NCBI GenBank assembly: GCA_032871835.1
Contig: CM065297.1
Location: 17,219,098 to 17,283,097, forward strand
Reading direction: 5' to 3'
Origin: Dipteronia dyeriana
Lineage: Eukaryota > Streptophyta > Magnoliopsida > Sapindales > Sapindaceae
Length of the DNA stretch: 64,000 bases
Shown: one piece after another, positions 1-11,539 of the stretch
Layout of the letters: each line of letters opens with the position of its first letter
How positions within the stretch are numbered: the stretch's first letter is position 1
The notes under the pieces: model-generated
Told to the model about the DNA's origin: nothing
The model's input: only the letters and a program-made list of their open reading frames with translations
The model's database searches: none
Made by a program: the position numbers and the translations under genes

Positions 1-324
1 AATGTACAATATTTGCAACGTGAAATTGGTGGAAAATATTACCTTTTTTAACTGATTTGGTGACAAAATAAATACTTTAATAAGTTAAGTTTAAAATATT
101 ATAAAGTAAGTGATTTTAAAAATACCATTACTTTACACATTCTCTTATTTTAAAATTTTCTAAGATTTTATTCTTTTATCTTCTTCATAACAGACCTTCA
201 ATGGAGGTCAAACATTATAACATTAGCAATGCATTTTCATTGGATAATAGTTTAGTGGAGCTATGCAGACGCATTCGGGGGTCGAGTATTTTTTTCTGAT
301 CAGTACTTAAAAGACTGAAATGTA

Positions 325-1105
325 ATTACAAAAGGCTCAAAGCTTTAAGTAAAAGTCTCAGAGCTTTAAGTAAAAGTCTCAGAGCTTTTATTACAAGCCT
401 CGAAGCTTTTTAATAAAAGTTATTAAAAAGCTCAAAAATTTACAAAAAAGGATCAGACATTAACAAAAAAAAAAATCGGACATTGAAAATAATCTCGGAC
501 CTTTGAAAAACCTACTTTCTTAAATAAAAGCTCATATGTGTTTAAAAAATTTTCGGATTTGGTTTAAAAAAACTCGAAAATGTTTCAAACATTCTCGGAT
601 TTTCAAAACTTTACAAACCATTTTTTTCTAAAAAATTGCTTGGACATGATACAAAAAAGCCCGGAGGCATTCAAAAAAGCTCGAAAATATAAAAATAAAT
701 CTCAGCGATTCCAACTTTTAAATACCTATTTTTCTTTTAAAAAAAAAAAGCTCGGGCAGGATTCTAAAATGCTCGAATTTGAAAAAAAAAATGTCGGATT
801 TGAAACAAAAAGTCTCGAAAATCTAGAATTTCATCTTTATCAAAAACTAATTATACCTGATTTCAAACCCTGACCTAACCCACAACCAATCTCAGATCCA
901 CATTTAAACCCTAAACTCTGGTCTCCAACTTCCTCTTGTTTCGTCGTCGATTTCGTTGCCATCGATATCCTTCTCTCTTTAATTTTTCTCTCTCACTTTG
1001 AAAATGACACAAACACAGTATTCGAGGGTATTTTGGTCTAATAACCTTAAATGATGTCTTTTAAATATGAATTACTAACGTGGTGATATTTACACAATAG
1101 CACTT
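325..1105 (+). mobile_element. Truncated end of a ULP-type MULE
   Basis: A degenerate array of AAAAGCTC-type units (about 325-870) is followed by a terminal segment (about 880-1105). That segment aligns by eye with 12570-12952, the right end of the large MULE in this window. Shared landmarks are the AATTTCATCTT start, the AAACCCTAA stretch, a CGTCGAT-rich block, GGGTATTTT followed by GTCT, and a final GTGGTGATATTTACA. The order array, unique subterminal segment, terminal repeat is therefore the same, and this is a second, truncated copy of the family's right end. No coding sequence or matching left end is visible; positions 1-324 show nothing I recognise. Confidence 0.6.
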
Positions 1106-1782
1106 GACCCCTATTTACAACTGCTCTTAAAAAATAATTATTTGAAATAATTATATGGTTGACACAAAGATGTAAAATCAGCTTAGACATAGAATAGAAT
1201 TAATACATCAATCTAAACTTAATAACCAAACTTGTAGTTGAATAGTTGATCAGTAGTACAGTTACACTTTTCAATAAATATTGAGGTTTTAAGTTTAATC
1301 TGCTTCCTCCAAGTAATTATAAAAAACACCAGAAACTTACTGTATGTAACTTTCTCACGAGACGTATAAATGTATAATATGCATGTGAACTTTAAACACG
1401 AGAGTACATAAATTATATGGTTTTAAATAGGATGTACTTATACTAAAATAAGTTAATATTGAAATTAAATAGTTAAGTATATAGTCAAATATTAGTTTTG
1501 GATTCTTCCTATACTGATGATTCAACGTTTGAGTGTATATAATTTAATATGGCATTCAAAGCCTCATCCAAGTCGTCTGATTGATTAAAACGTAAATTGT
1601 TATCCAAATGATGCTATTTTTAAGCAGATTTTCGCGGAGATATTTTTTTTTCATTTTTTTTTTTCTAATTTTCACCACTTTTGTAGCCTTTGCTAGTCTA
1701 CTTTACATGTTGTAGAGGAAAAGAATATGAACGCACTTACTTTTTTTCCAAGCTTCATCATTGAGGATTTTTCATTTTTTTT
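1106..1782. other. AT-rich intergenic DNA, nothing recognised
   Basis: No coding potential, RNA gene or repeat pair that I can support in this stretch. Confidence 0.5.
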
Positions 1783-2121
1783 GGGTTAATTTTAAATACC
1801 CCTCTCACATTTGAACTATTAATAGTTGTATAGTTACAAATGTTTTTATTTTAGAAACCTCTCATATGGACTAACACCGTTAGCATTCTATTTATGTTGA
1901 CTGAGTTTGACAGTTAAAAAGTTTAAAATGTCTCTATTTAAGCTTCAATTGTATGAATTGACCATTATATCCTCATACTTTAACAAAATAAATTAATGAA
2001 CCGATACAAAAGGCAAGAATGTTAACTTATCAAATGAGAAGTTATTTTGTGGACAATTTTATCCCTAAAAATAACAAAATTATAAATGAACCAAAACATT
2101 GAAAACGAGTATTTGTTTGGA

Positions 2122-2164
<43 letters not shown>

Positions 2165-2488
2165 TGGTTTATTTTCAAAGTTTTTGGTTCATTTGTAATT
2201 TTGTTATTTTTAGGAATAAAATTGTTTGCAAAATAATTTCTCATTTACAAGTTAACATGCTTGTATTGTATATCATTTTATTAATTTATTTGGTAAAAGC
2301 ATGAGGGTATGATAGTCAGTTCATAAAATCGAACCTTAAATAGAGATAATTTTGACTTTTAATGGTCAGACTCAGTCAATACAAATGGAATACTAATGGC
2401 GTTAGTCCATAAGGGAGATTTCTAAAATAAAAGCATTTATAATTATACATCCAATAATAGTTCAAATGTGAGGGAAGATTTTTAATCC
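1783..2488. mobile_element. Fold-back MITE with arms of about 340 bp
   Basis: The left arm begins GGGTTAATTTTAAATACC and the right arm ends TTTAATCC. The reverse complement of the right arm follows the left arm along almost its whole length, with shared blocks such as CTCACATTTGAACTATTA, TATGGACTAAC and TTGACTGAGT. The arms meet at an (AT)n run at about 2129-2161, so the element is essentially one long imperfect palindrome. It has no coding capacity; the short frame across the AT run is a by-product. I could not define a target-site duplication because the left flank is a T run. The superfamily is unassigned. Confidence 0.8.
2129..2161. repeat. (AT)n microsatellite at hairpin loop
   Basis: Uninterrupted AT dinucleotides at the centre of the fold-back element. 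The run is both the loop and a likely site of replication slippage. Confidence 0.9.
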
Positions 2489-4071
2489 ATTAATGGGTGC
2501 TTTGTCTTTGTAACACACAAGATCGCGTGATTATTGTCCAGATTGTTTTACATATTAAACGTAATAAAATTTAAAATTTTGGTATAAATGAATTAATATG
2601 AACGTTGGATGTCAACTTAAAAAAGTAATTTATAATTTTCTTGATGGACAGAAGAATAATGGAAGGTAAGGGGAGTTAAAGGAGCTAGGGACCCGAAGCA
2701 TGAAAGTGAAACGGAAGAAGGTAAACTGGTAAAGTTGAAGTTTTATAGGCTGCTAATTATCTCAACTTTTTCTCTTTAGTTATCGTGCCTCTCGTCATTA
2801 TGTCCATTAAAAGAACCCGGATTCACAGGGAGAATCCACACTACATACACAATTGGCTCCTAAATTACTATGCCTTTTTGAATTTAAAGCATCTTTAGTC
2901 GGGATCAAGATTCTCTCTGATCTTGGGATATAATCAGGATTTATCATCAGGATGAGTTTGAATAATTTTTTTTTTAATAAACCTCTACATTAAGAAATAT
3001 TAATAAATGAAAAATAAAGATGCACCTACTAGAGAGACATAGCAACCTTTACACTAAAAAACATATATTTTAAATAAACATGTTAATAAAAGAAACCAAA
3101 AAGAAATATGAAAGAAACATACAATGCAACTACATCAAAATGGACACCCATTTTAACAAAATTAAGCAACATGTTCCGACACTCATATTTACACATCAAA
3201 ATGTACATCCACTTTAGGAAATTGTACTTTATCAACAAAAGTCTCATTTACGATCAACATAACACAATAAAGAGCTCAATCTTAATATAAAATTGAAACA
3301 AAATTCTTATTTGTAATAATATCTCATGCCATGCTAAAACAACATAAAAAAGATTTTTACTAAACAATCTATTATGTAGTTGAATTCATTAACTTAATGT
3401 TGCACTCACTTTTTATATTATTACTTTATAATTTTGAAAGTAAATTAACCATAAAATTTCAAAACAAAATAAAATATTCAAATTTATATAATACATAAAA
3501 CTTATTTTGTTTAAAGACTAAATTTTTTATTTTGACGATGAGATTAAACCAAATCCAATAATATAAAGTTAGAAAACTATAAATTAGATAGACACATAAA
3601 TTTTAAAATTATATATATATATATAGAGTATATATGAAAATTGAAGATGAGGTGTGTGTCCAAATTGAAAATATAAATTAGAATGATAAAAAACAAACAA
3701 GAGAAACGAAGTTGAGGCATGCAAGAAGGAGCTTTATTTGTTGGATCTAAAATGATAATTAAATAATGTAAAAAGGGTCTATTCTGTAATTGTTTTTAAT
3801 CCCCTGTGATGGTCCGTCCATGTACTGGCCTGTTTTTTTTCTCGTTAGCTTTTTAGATTTTGACACTCGGTAAGTGTGGATTCAATGGATAGAATTAATT
3901 CTTATCTTTCACTCTCATGCATTTAATGAAACTAACCATTTTTAGATGGAATTCTTTCTTTCTTTTTCTCCCCTGCCAGTTTGTTCGTCTTTCATCACTC
4001 TCCCCCTGCTTTTTTTTTTCTTTTTTTTTTTAGTGTAAAATGGAAATCGTGAAAAATGACATTTTTTTTTT
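2489..4071. other. AT-rich intergenic DNA
   Basis: No gene recognised. There is a short (AT)n run near 3610-3625. A segment TTTGTTCGTCTTTCATCAC (about 3980-3998) recurs just beyond the right end of the MULE (13021-13039), so similar sequence flanks the transposon on both sides. Confidence 0.5.
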
Positions 4072-4115
4072 GGTTGTATTGATATCATCAGTTTAATAAG
4101 GTTAAGTTTAAAAGA
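4072..4115 (+). repeat. Left terminal inverted repeat of MULE
   Basis: GGTTGTATTGATATCATCA through GTTTAAAAGACACC matches the reverse complement of 12905-12952 with scattered mismatches. The outer limit is uncertain by several bases. Confidence 0.6.
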
Positions 4116-4482
4116 CACCTATTACGGTGAACTATCAAAATTACTTTTAAATAATCGATTATTTATATTTTAGAAGCCTCTTTCTCTAAAAAAGTTATCT
4201 GAAAATCAATCAACTACTCATCTGTCTCTCCAAAAAACGAGTCTCTCTCCAGATACTCTACAAGAATGTAAACAAATATTTATGAGCTTCATTTTTATTT
4301 TTTTCATACATTTTTTTGTGGTTTAACAATGTATAAACATGTATGAACATGTTGTCTCCATTTTGTTTGATATGTGTACGAGTTGTAAACTTTTAAAAAT
4401 TAATGTATAAACATGTATGCATTTTTTTTGTTATTTACATTTGGTCGAGCTGATTTGAAGTGGCGCAAACAAGTTTAAAATT

Positions 4483-4925
4483 TTGGGCATAAAAGCTCGA
4501 AAGCATTTTACAAAAGCTCGAAATATTAGTAAAAAATCTCGAGCAAATTTTAAAAAAGTTCGATCCCTCATAAAAAATGCTCGATCCCTCACAAAAAAAA
4601 ACTCGATCTCTTACAAAAAAAACTCGATCATGTACAAAAAAAGCTCGATCATGTACAAAAAATGCTCGATCCCTAAAAAAAAGTTCGATCCCTAAAATAA
4701 AAGCTCAAACCATTTTTTTAAAAAACTCGAGCCATATTAAAAATAGCTCGAACATGTACAAAAAGAGATCAGTCTCTCATAGAAATAGCTCAAGCAAGTT
4801 CAAAAAAGCTTGATCAAGTTTAAAAAAGCTCGATGAAGTTTAAAAAAACTCGATCTCATATACAAAAAATGATCGATCATGTACAACAAATGTTCGATCC
4901 CTAAAAAACACAGCTCGATCGCTTA
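4483..4925 (+). repeat. Left AAAAAGCTCGATC tandem array
   Basis: About twenty degenerate units of roughly 18-25 bp built as A-run + GCTCGATC + short variable tail (CCTC, ATGTAC, TCTTAC). The same unit in the same + orientation fills 11540-12560. The lysine-rich frames across it are by-products of the A-runs. Confidence 0.85.
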
Positions 4926-4990
4926 CACTTTAGATTTTTGTTTAATCCTTTATAATTGTAAATTTAATATTAAATATTATTTTCCTAATA

Positions 4991-7650
4991 ATGGTTTTTG
5001 ATGATGATTTTGACAGGACAATGGATAGTGTGAGAATAGTCATATCTTACAACGGTCGATGGGAGCAATTACCCGACGGGAGTCAGAGGTATTTAGGTTC
5101 CGATAACCAAGGTTTGTATGTGTCAAAGAATTTGACTTACAACGAACTGGTGTCGATCGTGCAAACCATTGTGAAATATGATGAGAACAAATACAGTACT
5201 GATCTACAGCCTATATCAATCGTTCATAGGACTACATGTCGTACATTTATAAGAAACGATGATGATGTTCAGTTTATGCTAGGGGAAGATAGGGTGATCC
5301 CTCAAGTATGTGTTAGTCTAATCGAGAGGCCAGCATGAGGTGTCATTGGTGAAGATATCCCTCATCGTGATAACACCCAACAATTTCTATCGTCAGGCGA
5401 AAGCAACCAGTTGTTCACAGAAAGAAGTGAGATTGATGGTCGGGAAAACATGCGTGTTGTCCCACCGAAAGTAGCCGACCATGCTGATATACTGGAACCT
5501 CAATTCGACGATGTCTTTGGTTGTCGAATTGAGATGAATGGTAGGAAGTACAACCACCAATACAATGAGAACTACAATAACATCAATAATGAGTAGAATA
5601 CAACACCGAATGTTGGGCCGATTTATGAGGTGGATAATGAGGGTAATTTTAATCCGGTAGATAATATAGAGAACAATGAGGATGATGAAGAACCTATCCA
5701 AATGGAAAGACGTGTAAGACGTGTACACAGATTTAGTTCCAGTGCACCAGAAATAGCTGGGACATCTGAGGTCCGGGCTAATATAACTCCAGATGATTCT
5801 GATAATGCCACTACGTGGGTTATTCCAGGAGCAGAATCATACTCGTTTGGTATGGGTGGAAGTAGAAACTTAGTTGAAGATGAACCTACAAGCATGATAT
5901 ATAAAGGGTAATTTTTTCCAACGAAAAAGGATTTGAAAATACTAGTAGGCCATTTTGCAATACAACAGAACTTCTAGTTGAAAGTGAAAAGATCTAAAAG
6001 ATAACATTACATCTAGTTTGTTTGATTGAAAATTGTACGTGGAAGTTAAGAGTGGTGAGGAGAGATGAAGGGACATACTTTCAAGTAAGAAGTTTTGTCA
6101 ACGAACACACTTATCCATTAGAGGAAATTCACCGTCGCCACCGATAAGCTAGTACAGTCATAATTGGAAAAGTGATTGCACCTATACTTCAATAACAAGA
6201 TGGTCGACTAAGCGTCTGAAGGGCATAATCGCCGACATGAAATCAACATATGGAATCAAAATCATGTACAGTAAGGCACACGCTGCCCTCGATTATGCGT
6301 TGTCACTGACCTATAAAACGTATGAGGAAACCTTCCAACTGCTTCCATCATTCGGTGCCTCACTTAGAGGATTCTGGACGTGTATGGGTCCAGTAATTGT
6401 CGTTGATGGTACTCATTTGAATGAACGATTTAGGGGTATAATGTTTGTTGCAACAACACAAGATGAGAATGAACAGATGTATCCAATTGCTTTGAGTACG
6501 GCGACTCAAAAAATAACCTTTCATGGGAGTGATTTTTGGATTGCTTGAAGGGTGCCCTAGGTCATATTGATGAGCTGATTTTCATTTCCGATAGACATGC
6601 AAGCATTGAAGCAAAGATTTCTAAAGTGCTCCCTTATGCCACCCATACCATATGTTGCTGACACTTTTCTAAAAATATTAAGAAGCGATTTCATAGAAAG
6701 GATGTTGCCGCAATAATGGATAAAGCAGCCTGCGCGTTCACCGAGTTTGAATATAACCGGCATATGAAAGAGTTAAGAAACTTGCACTAGAATGCATATG
6801 ATTATGTAATTGATGTCGGTCCACACAAGTGGTCCCGTGTACACTGTCCCGAAAGATGGTACAGGGTGATGACAACAAATGTTGTAGAATGCATAAACTC
6901 ATGCCTAAAATTTACACGACAACTAGCTATGTTGACTCTGACTGAGTTCATTAGGAATATGCTACAATGGTGGTTTCACGATTGTTATAGAGCTGCACAA
7001 TCCATGCGTCATCAGTTAACCGACGCAGTACATCTTGTCATCTAAAAACGTATGAAGAAACGTGGTTTTATGACCGTAAATCCAGTAGACTAGAATATTT
7101 TCTCTGTTAAGCGGTTTGGAAAACAGTGGACTGTTGACATAGCCCGAAAGACCTGTACTTGCAACAAATTCCAAATGGATCATTTTCCATGGTCTCACGC
7201 ACTTGCGGCCGCAAGGTACATTACTTACAAGTTGTATTGTGAGGTGACTATTACTGAAACGTGAAGTTCATTGTTTTCAATATTTTTAATCGGGAGCGAA
7301 ACTTGGATTTGACATCTTTGTGTTCGGACTACTATAAGAGACAGACACTTATTGATGCGTACTCAGTTCCTATTATGCCAGTTGGACATCCTTCCACTTG
7401 GGTTATGACAACTTACATTACTCAGAGGGTGATTTTGAATCCAATCTGCAGGAGACAAGCAGGACGCCCAAGGGCAGATCGACATGTCTCGTCTTCGGAG
7501 AGGACAACTACACTATCATGTAAAAGATGTGGAAAACCAGTGTATAATACCAGGAGATGTTCTAACCCACCTTTGATTAATGAAGATCCAAGCAGAGCTG
7601 TTCCCGATGAATACCGCCGCAAGTGTAGCATCTGTCATTCAATTTGACAC
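4991..7650 (+). pseudogene. MuDR-type MULE transposase, inactivated
   Basis: The domain order of a plant MULE transposase is present across several frames. A PB1-like N-terminal region (5030-5338) has a stop at 5336-5338. An acidic linker (5340-5910) carries further stops. A MuDR/FAR1-like DNA-binding region (about 5930-6200) ends with VRSFVNEHTYPLEE. The MULE catalytic domain (about 6380-6790) shows VVDGTHLNERFRG and FISDRHASI, the two expected Asp positions. A SWIM-like finger (about 7140-7220) reads CTCNKFQ...PWSHALAA. A final zinc knuckle reads CKRCGKPVYNTRRC (about 7519-7560). Two metal-site changes are visible: W replaces the usual Cys of PCxH in SWIM, and N replaces the usual His of the knuckle. 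At least six in-frame stops or shifts mean no full-length protein. The probable original start is ATG 4991 or the in-frame ATG 5021. Confidence 0.85.
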
Positions 7651-9030
7651 AACAAACAGACGTGCCCTAACATGGACTCTAATAAGGAATGAATGGCAAA
7701 GCTTTGATCATACTGTAAACATTTGGAATCGTATCAAATTGTAATAATTTGCATTTGTATGAGTTGTGTGTTAACTTATTTTGTACCCAAAAAAAATTGC
7801 ATCAGATTGTCAAGGTTTGCTATGTGTTTCATACATGTAATGGCAGACACTGGAAACAAAAACATTAAAAGAAATTAAGACAATATTAATGAATTACAAT
7901 ATCTTTGTAGATAAATATTGGTATGAAATATACAAAAAAATTCAACATTAAATATACAACCAATCACTAGGCGGGCCTAGAGTTACAAAAAATCTCTACA
8001 ACTATTTTCTCCCGAATGATCCCCACGTCGTCCTCTGACCAATCAAAAAGGTGTCGACCCGCCAGTAAGTACTCGATAAGTCTCAAAGTATGCGGACCAC
8101 AGTTACATCTGTAATTGAACACATGAAAACGCGTTACAAATCGTTTTTAAATAATATCTAACCACGTGAATGAAATAGAATGTCTTGCTATTTTTTTTTG
8201 GGAACTGTAGAAGTGGAGACCACGCTGACCGAGAAGGGTTTATTTTCCCTAAGGAACGATCGACGACCACCTCATTGTGCAGTGTGGAACCCCGCGTCAT
8301 TCAATATGGACGGCAAAAACCACTGTAATGCCTGGACTTACTGCTTCCTGATATGATGAGGAACTTTCTATCTCTAGGGGTCAAATATGTCCAGCTTCCC
8401 GAGAATAAGGTCGACGGTCACCACCAGCCAATGTTGGCCCCCAACGTTGTACGGTATCAGGACCTGTAATAGTATGCAGAAGGTTTTAGGTCAGGATATA
8501 CGAACAATTTATATTTGAAATCATTTCCACCGTCTCACACTTACCAAGTCAACCTCGTGTCATGGGCGGTTTCCACTTATGGTAGCTCCACGGACCGTCT
8601 GAAGGTCCTCTTCCAACCATCGGGACTGTAACATATTCCACCTTACCGTGGTCACAGCCCCGTATGAATCACAATGCATCATTCGATCCCACTGTAACAA
8701 CATAAGTGGTTGAACATACAATCATTGACAAATTCGTATCAATAATAAAAAATCAAAAAACAAGATGCGATTCCAATAATTTATAACTACTTACATAGAA
8801 TTGTGTATCCAATACGTTGATCCTCTGGTTCTACACAGTGAAGAATCCTCGATGACGCTTCCGAAGAATATGGAGGTATGCGTCCATATGCTGACAGACA
8901 ATAAAAGTAATGAATTGTTAACAATACAACATTATTTAAACAAACATTAAATTGAAAATCACGTAAGTACGTACTGTGTCCTCTAAGTCCATAAAGTTGG
9001 ACTGCATACGCATGAACCATTGGGCATCCA

Positions 9031-9216
9031 CTGGTGTCAGCACGTCCACATCACGTCTGTTTAATGGTTGGATTAGCTTTATCAAGATGTGAATAAACAT
9101 GAAAACACTGCCAAATTCATAGACTGGTGTCAGCACGTCCACATCACGTCTGTTTAATGGTTGGATTAGCTTTATCAAGATGTGAATAAACATGAAAACA
9201 CTGCCAAATTCATAGA
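9031..9216. repeat. 93-bp tandem duplication
   Basis: Two almost identical copies, 9031-9123 and 9124-9216, each starting CTGGTGTCAGCACGTCCACA. They lie in the intron or linker just upstream (on -) of the ULP catalytic exons. Near-identity suggests a recent event inside an old element. Confidence 0.9.
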
Positions 9217-9485
9217 TGAATTTGTACTCACAGTTCCCCGTTGGTGTTCTTCTTGAAGGCTTTGTATGCCGCAAGCTGGAAGGCTTTGTATGCCTCAAGC
9301 CGGAAAGCATCCACCAGTCCGTGGAGGTCAAATATGTGTTCCGCGGACTATGAGCATGTCCTCAACCTCTTCGATCGGCATGGATCTGTATAAGGGCTCA
9401 TCAACTGCCATCTGTGCTTAAGTATACGCTTCCTGGGCAGTATTTCAGCCTCCGAGGAGTTCTGGAGTGGGGTCGATGTACTGGA

Positions 9486-9678
9486 ATGGGGAGGGGACCC
9501 TTGAGGCTAGGTCAACATGCTGGGTGGGGGAGGAGACCGTTGAGCCTAGGTCGACATGTTGGGTAGGGGAGGGGACCTCTGCGGCTACATGCTGGGTAGG
9601 GGAGGGGACCGTTGAGCCTGGGTCGACATGCTGGGTAGGGGAGGGGACCGCTGCGGTTGAATCGATGTGCTGGGTGGT
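9486..9678 (-). repeat. 39/33-bp minisatellite encoding Pro-rich repeat
   Basis: About five units of TGCTGGGTAGGGGAGGGGACC plus a GTTGAGCCTGGGTCGACA-type spacer (39 bp, one 33-bp variant). In the - frame each unit encodes roughly V-P-S-P-T-Q-H-V plus a short tail, forming the linker of the ULP-like protein. The unit length is a multiple of three, so copy number can change without frameshift. Confidence 0.8.
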
Positions 9679-11539
9679 GGGTATAGCTCAGGCTGGGTGG
9701 ACCCAGATAGAACAGCTGGGAGGTCCTCGTTACGTCCACCTGTCCTGTCTGTCCCCCCGTATACCCATCAGTTATGTCTTTGGGACTAAAGCCTGGTCAA
9801 GAGGTAGGGGGGTCATCCCTGTGTATATGCAAGGTCGACCCCTGAAGCTCCCATATCATATCCAGTAACACTCGGGTGTTGTTACCGATGATCTTCATCA
9901 CTCTTTCGGATCATATCCATAAACTCTAGGTGTCGACGCTCTCGATCCTCCTCACTCTTCCGGAGGGCTTCACTCACATCGTTCAACAGATCTGCCCATG
10001 GGGCCTGAAAACATGTCTACATTGTTAGTACAACACTATCAACATCACGTGTTAATAAAAAAACATAACTTTCTTTTTAACTTACCTCTCCATCACATCC
10101 AACGCCCCCACTGGAATCCCCTGTAAATGTACCATGTCCGGGGGTGGTAAACCGAACCCGCCTATGCTTATGCCTTTCTCGTTGAGGGTCTGTTTAATAT
10201 CCCTCATTGTCACTGGGCTTTAAACCCCCAGTATCGGGCTCAGACCCCTTACTGTCACCGGTTCTATCTGTCAAACCCCCACCCTCAGTCCCACTGTTCC
10301 CGCCGCAAGGTAGTCTGACCAGGGACCGGAGGCGGAATACGAAGCATGTCCTCCTCTACATACAGGTTCCCACCTCGTTTAGCCCCGTATTGTACGGTGA
10401 TTGTCTCTCAACTGGTTGGGCACCAGTTCCTTCCTTGAAAACATCTGAAATATTGGTTAGAACAATGTAATTGTACATTTACTAACTAATATAAACATTA
10501 ACAAATTAAATACATACTATGACTTTGAAAATCTTGGCCATCTTCTTCCCTCTCAGTTGTTTGGTCAACTCCCACTTCAAAATACGGGGAGACAGATCTA
10601 TAAGCCTCTGGGTGCCAAACTCTTGGCCCAAATCAGGGATCACCTCGAAATCAAATATTTTCATCAAAGATAAGTACGATAAGTATCCATAACATTTAAG
10701 ACAACAATAATAAAGTACAACTTGTAATTCGAAGTACTTACCAATAGGGCGTGAGATAGACCGTATATATTGTAGGTCTCCACCATATGTACGTGAGCGC
10801 CCTTTTCCTACTGGCGTCGCTAGAACCCGTCTCGTCGCCCGTCAAGCATATGCTTGAATGAGTAAATAGAATACCTGTACATGTGGGCACCCCACGGGAA
10901 CGCGTCGAACGCATCGAGATCCTTAACCAGCCGAAACTACCAAACTGAAATCTTGAATCTCTCATCCACCCTCATCAGTATCCAGTTCAGCATATATATG
11001 AGGCAGAGCTTCACAGCATCGTACACCTCTCCAAACTCTCCGACGGTGACAACACCCCTTATCTCCTCCAAAGAAACCTCATCTGCATCAGGAAAGTATC
11101 CCTGATGTATGCCATTTTCCAATGTTGTATATATGGTCATGTTTGGTACAACTCCAAACCATAATCCGGTGATCAGACAAAATTACACCTTCGAAAACCT
11201 CACCGAATGGTTCCCTGACATGAACTGCATCTCATCTGTTGGGCCGTTATGATGCAGCTCCCTCAAAATTAACCAATGGATAACACTATCCGAAAACTTC
11301 ATCTCCCAATGTATCGTCAGGGAATGCCTGAAACATGACGCCATGGACCGACACCGATCTTCATCTGTAAATTCTGCAGGGACCCGATTCAGCGCATCGT
11401 CTATATGGGCAAGGGCATCAAAATGGTCTTGTCGAGTCAATTTGCCCTCGTACCAGTCACCTTGTGGAGTTTTAAACAAATCTCTCAACCTATTTTTCAT
11501 CTGCAATGCAACAGAAATACAACATCATTAAACAAATAA

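Larger units (their letters stand above)
7967..11506 (-). pseudogene. Ulp1-like SUMO-protease gene captured in MULE, decayed
   Basis: Read on -, the gene runs as follows. A DUF1985-like N-terminal region at 11506-10740 contains an RFSKV..F.L.TGL-type motif, then FPWGAHMYRYS. A segment RLIDLSPRILKWEL lies near 10570, and a charged coiled-coil-like stretch near 9910-10010. A proline-rich repeat linker covers 9690-9480. The C-terminal C48 (Ulp1) peptidase domain covers about 8910-7967. Catalytic landmarks remain: GGQHWLVVTVDL (His, near 8430), LDIFDP (Asp, near 8390) and NCGPHTLRLIEYLLAGR (Cys, near 8090). The last follows a plausible splice acceptor and ends at TAG 7967-7969. Frameshifts and stops between domains, and a 93-bp duplication, show decay. 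Ulp1 enzymes remove SUMO from proteins. The role of transposon-borne copies is not settled. Confidence 0.75.

Noticed and set aside
4483..4813. Two overlapping lysine/serine-rich ORFs
   Set aside because: They are translations of the A-run + GCTCGATC array; there is no domain or codon bias.
6557..6763. 68-codon minus-strand ORF
   Set aside because: Shadow of the MULE transposase catalytic domain.
9467..9868. 133-codon + strand ORF rich in CWVGEGT repeats
   Set aside because: Opposite-strand reading of the minisatellite that encodes the Pro-rich linker of the minus-strand ULP-like gene.
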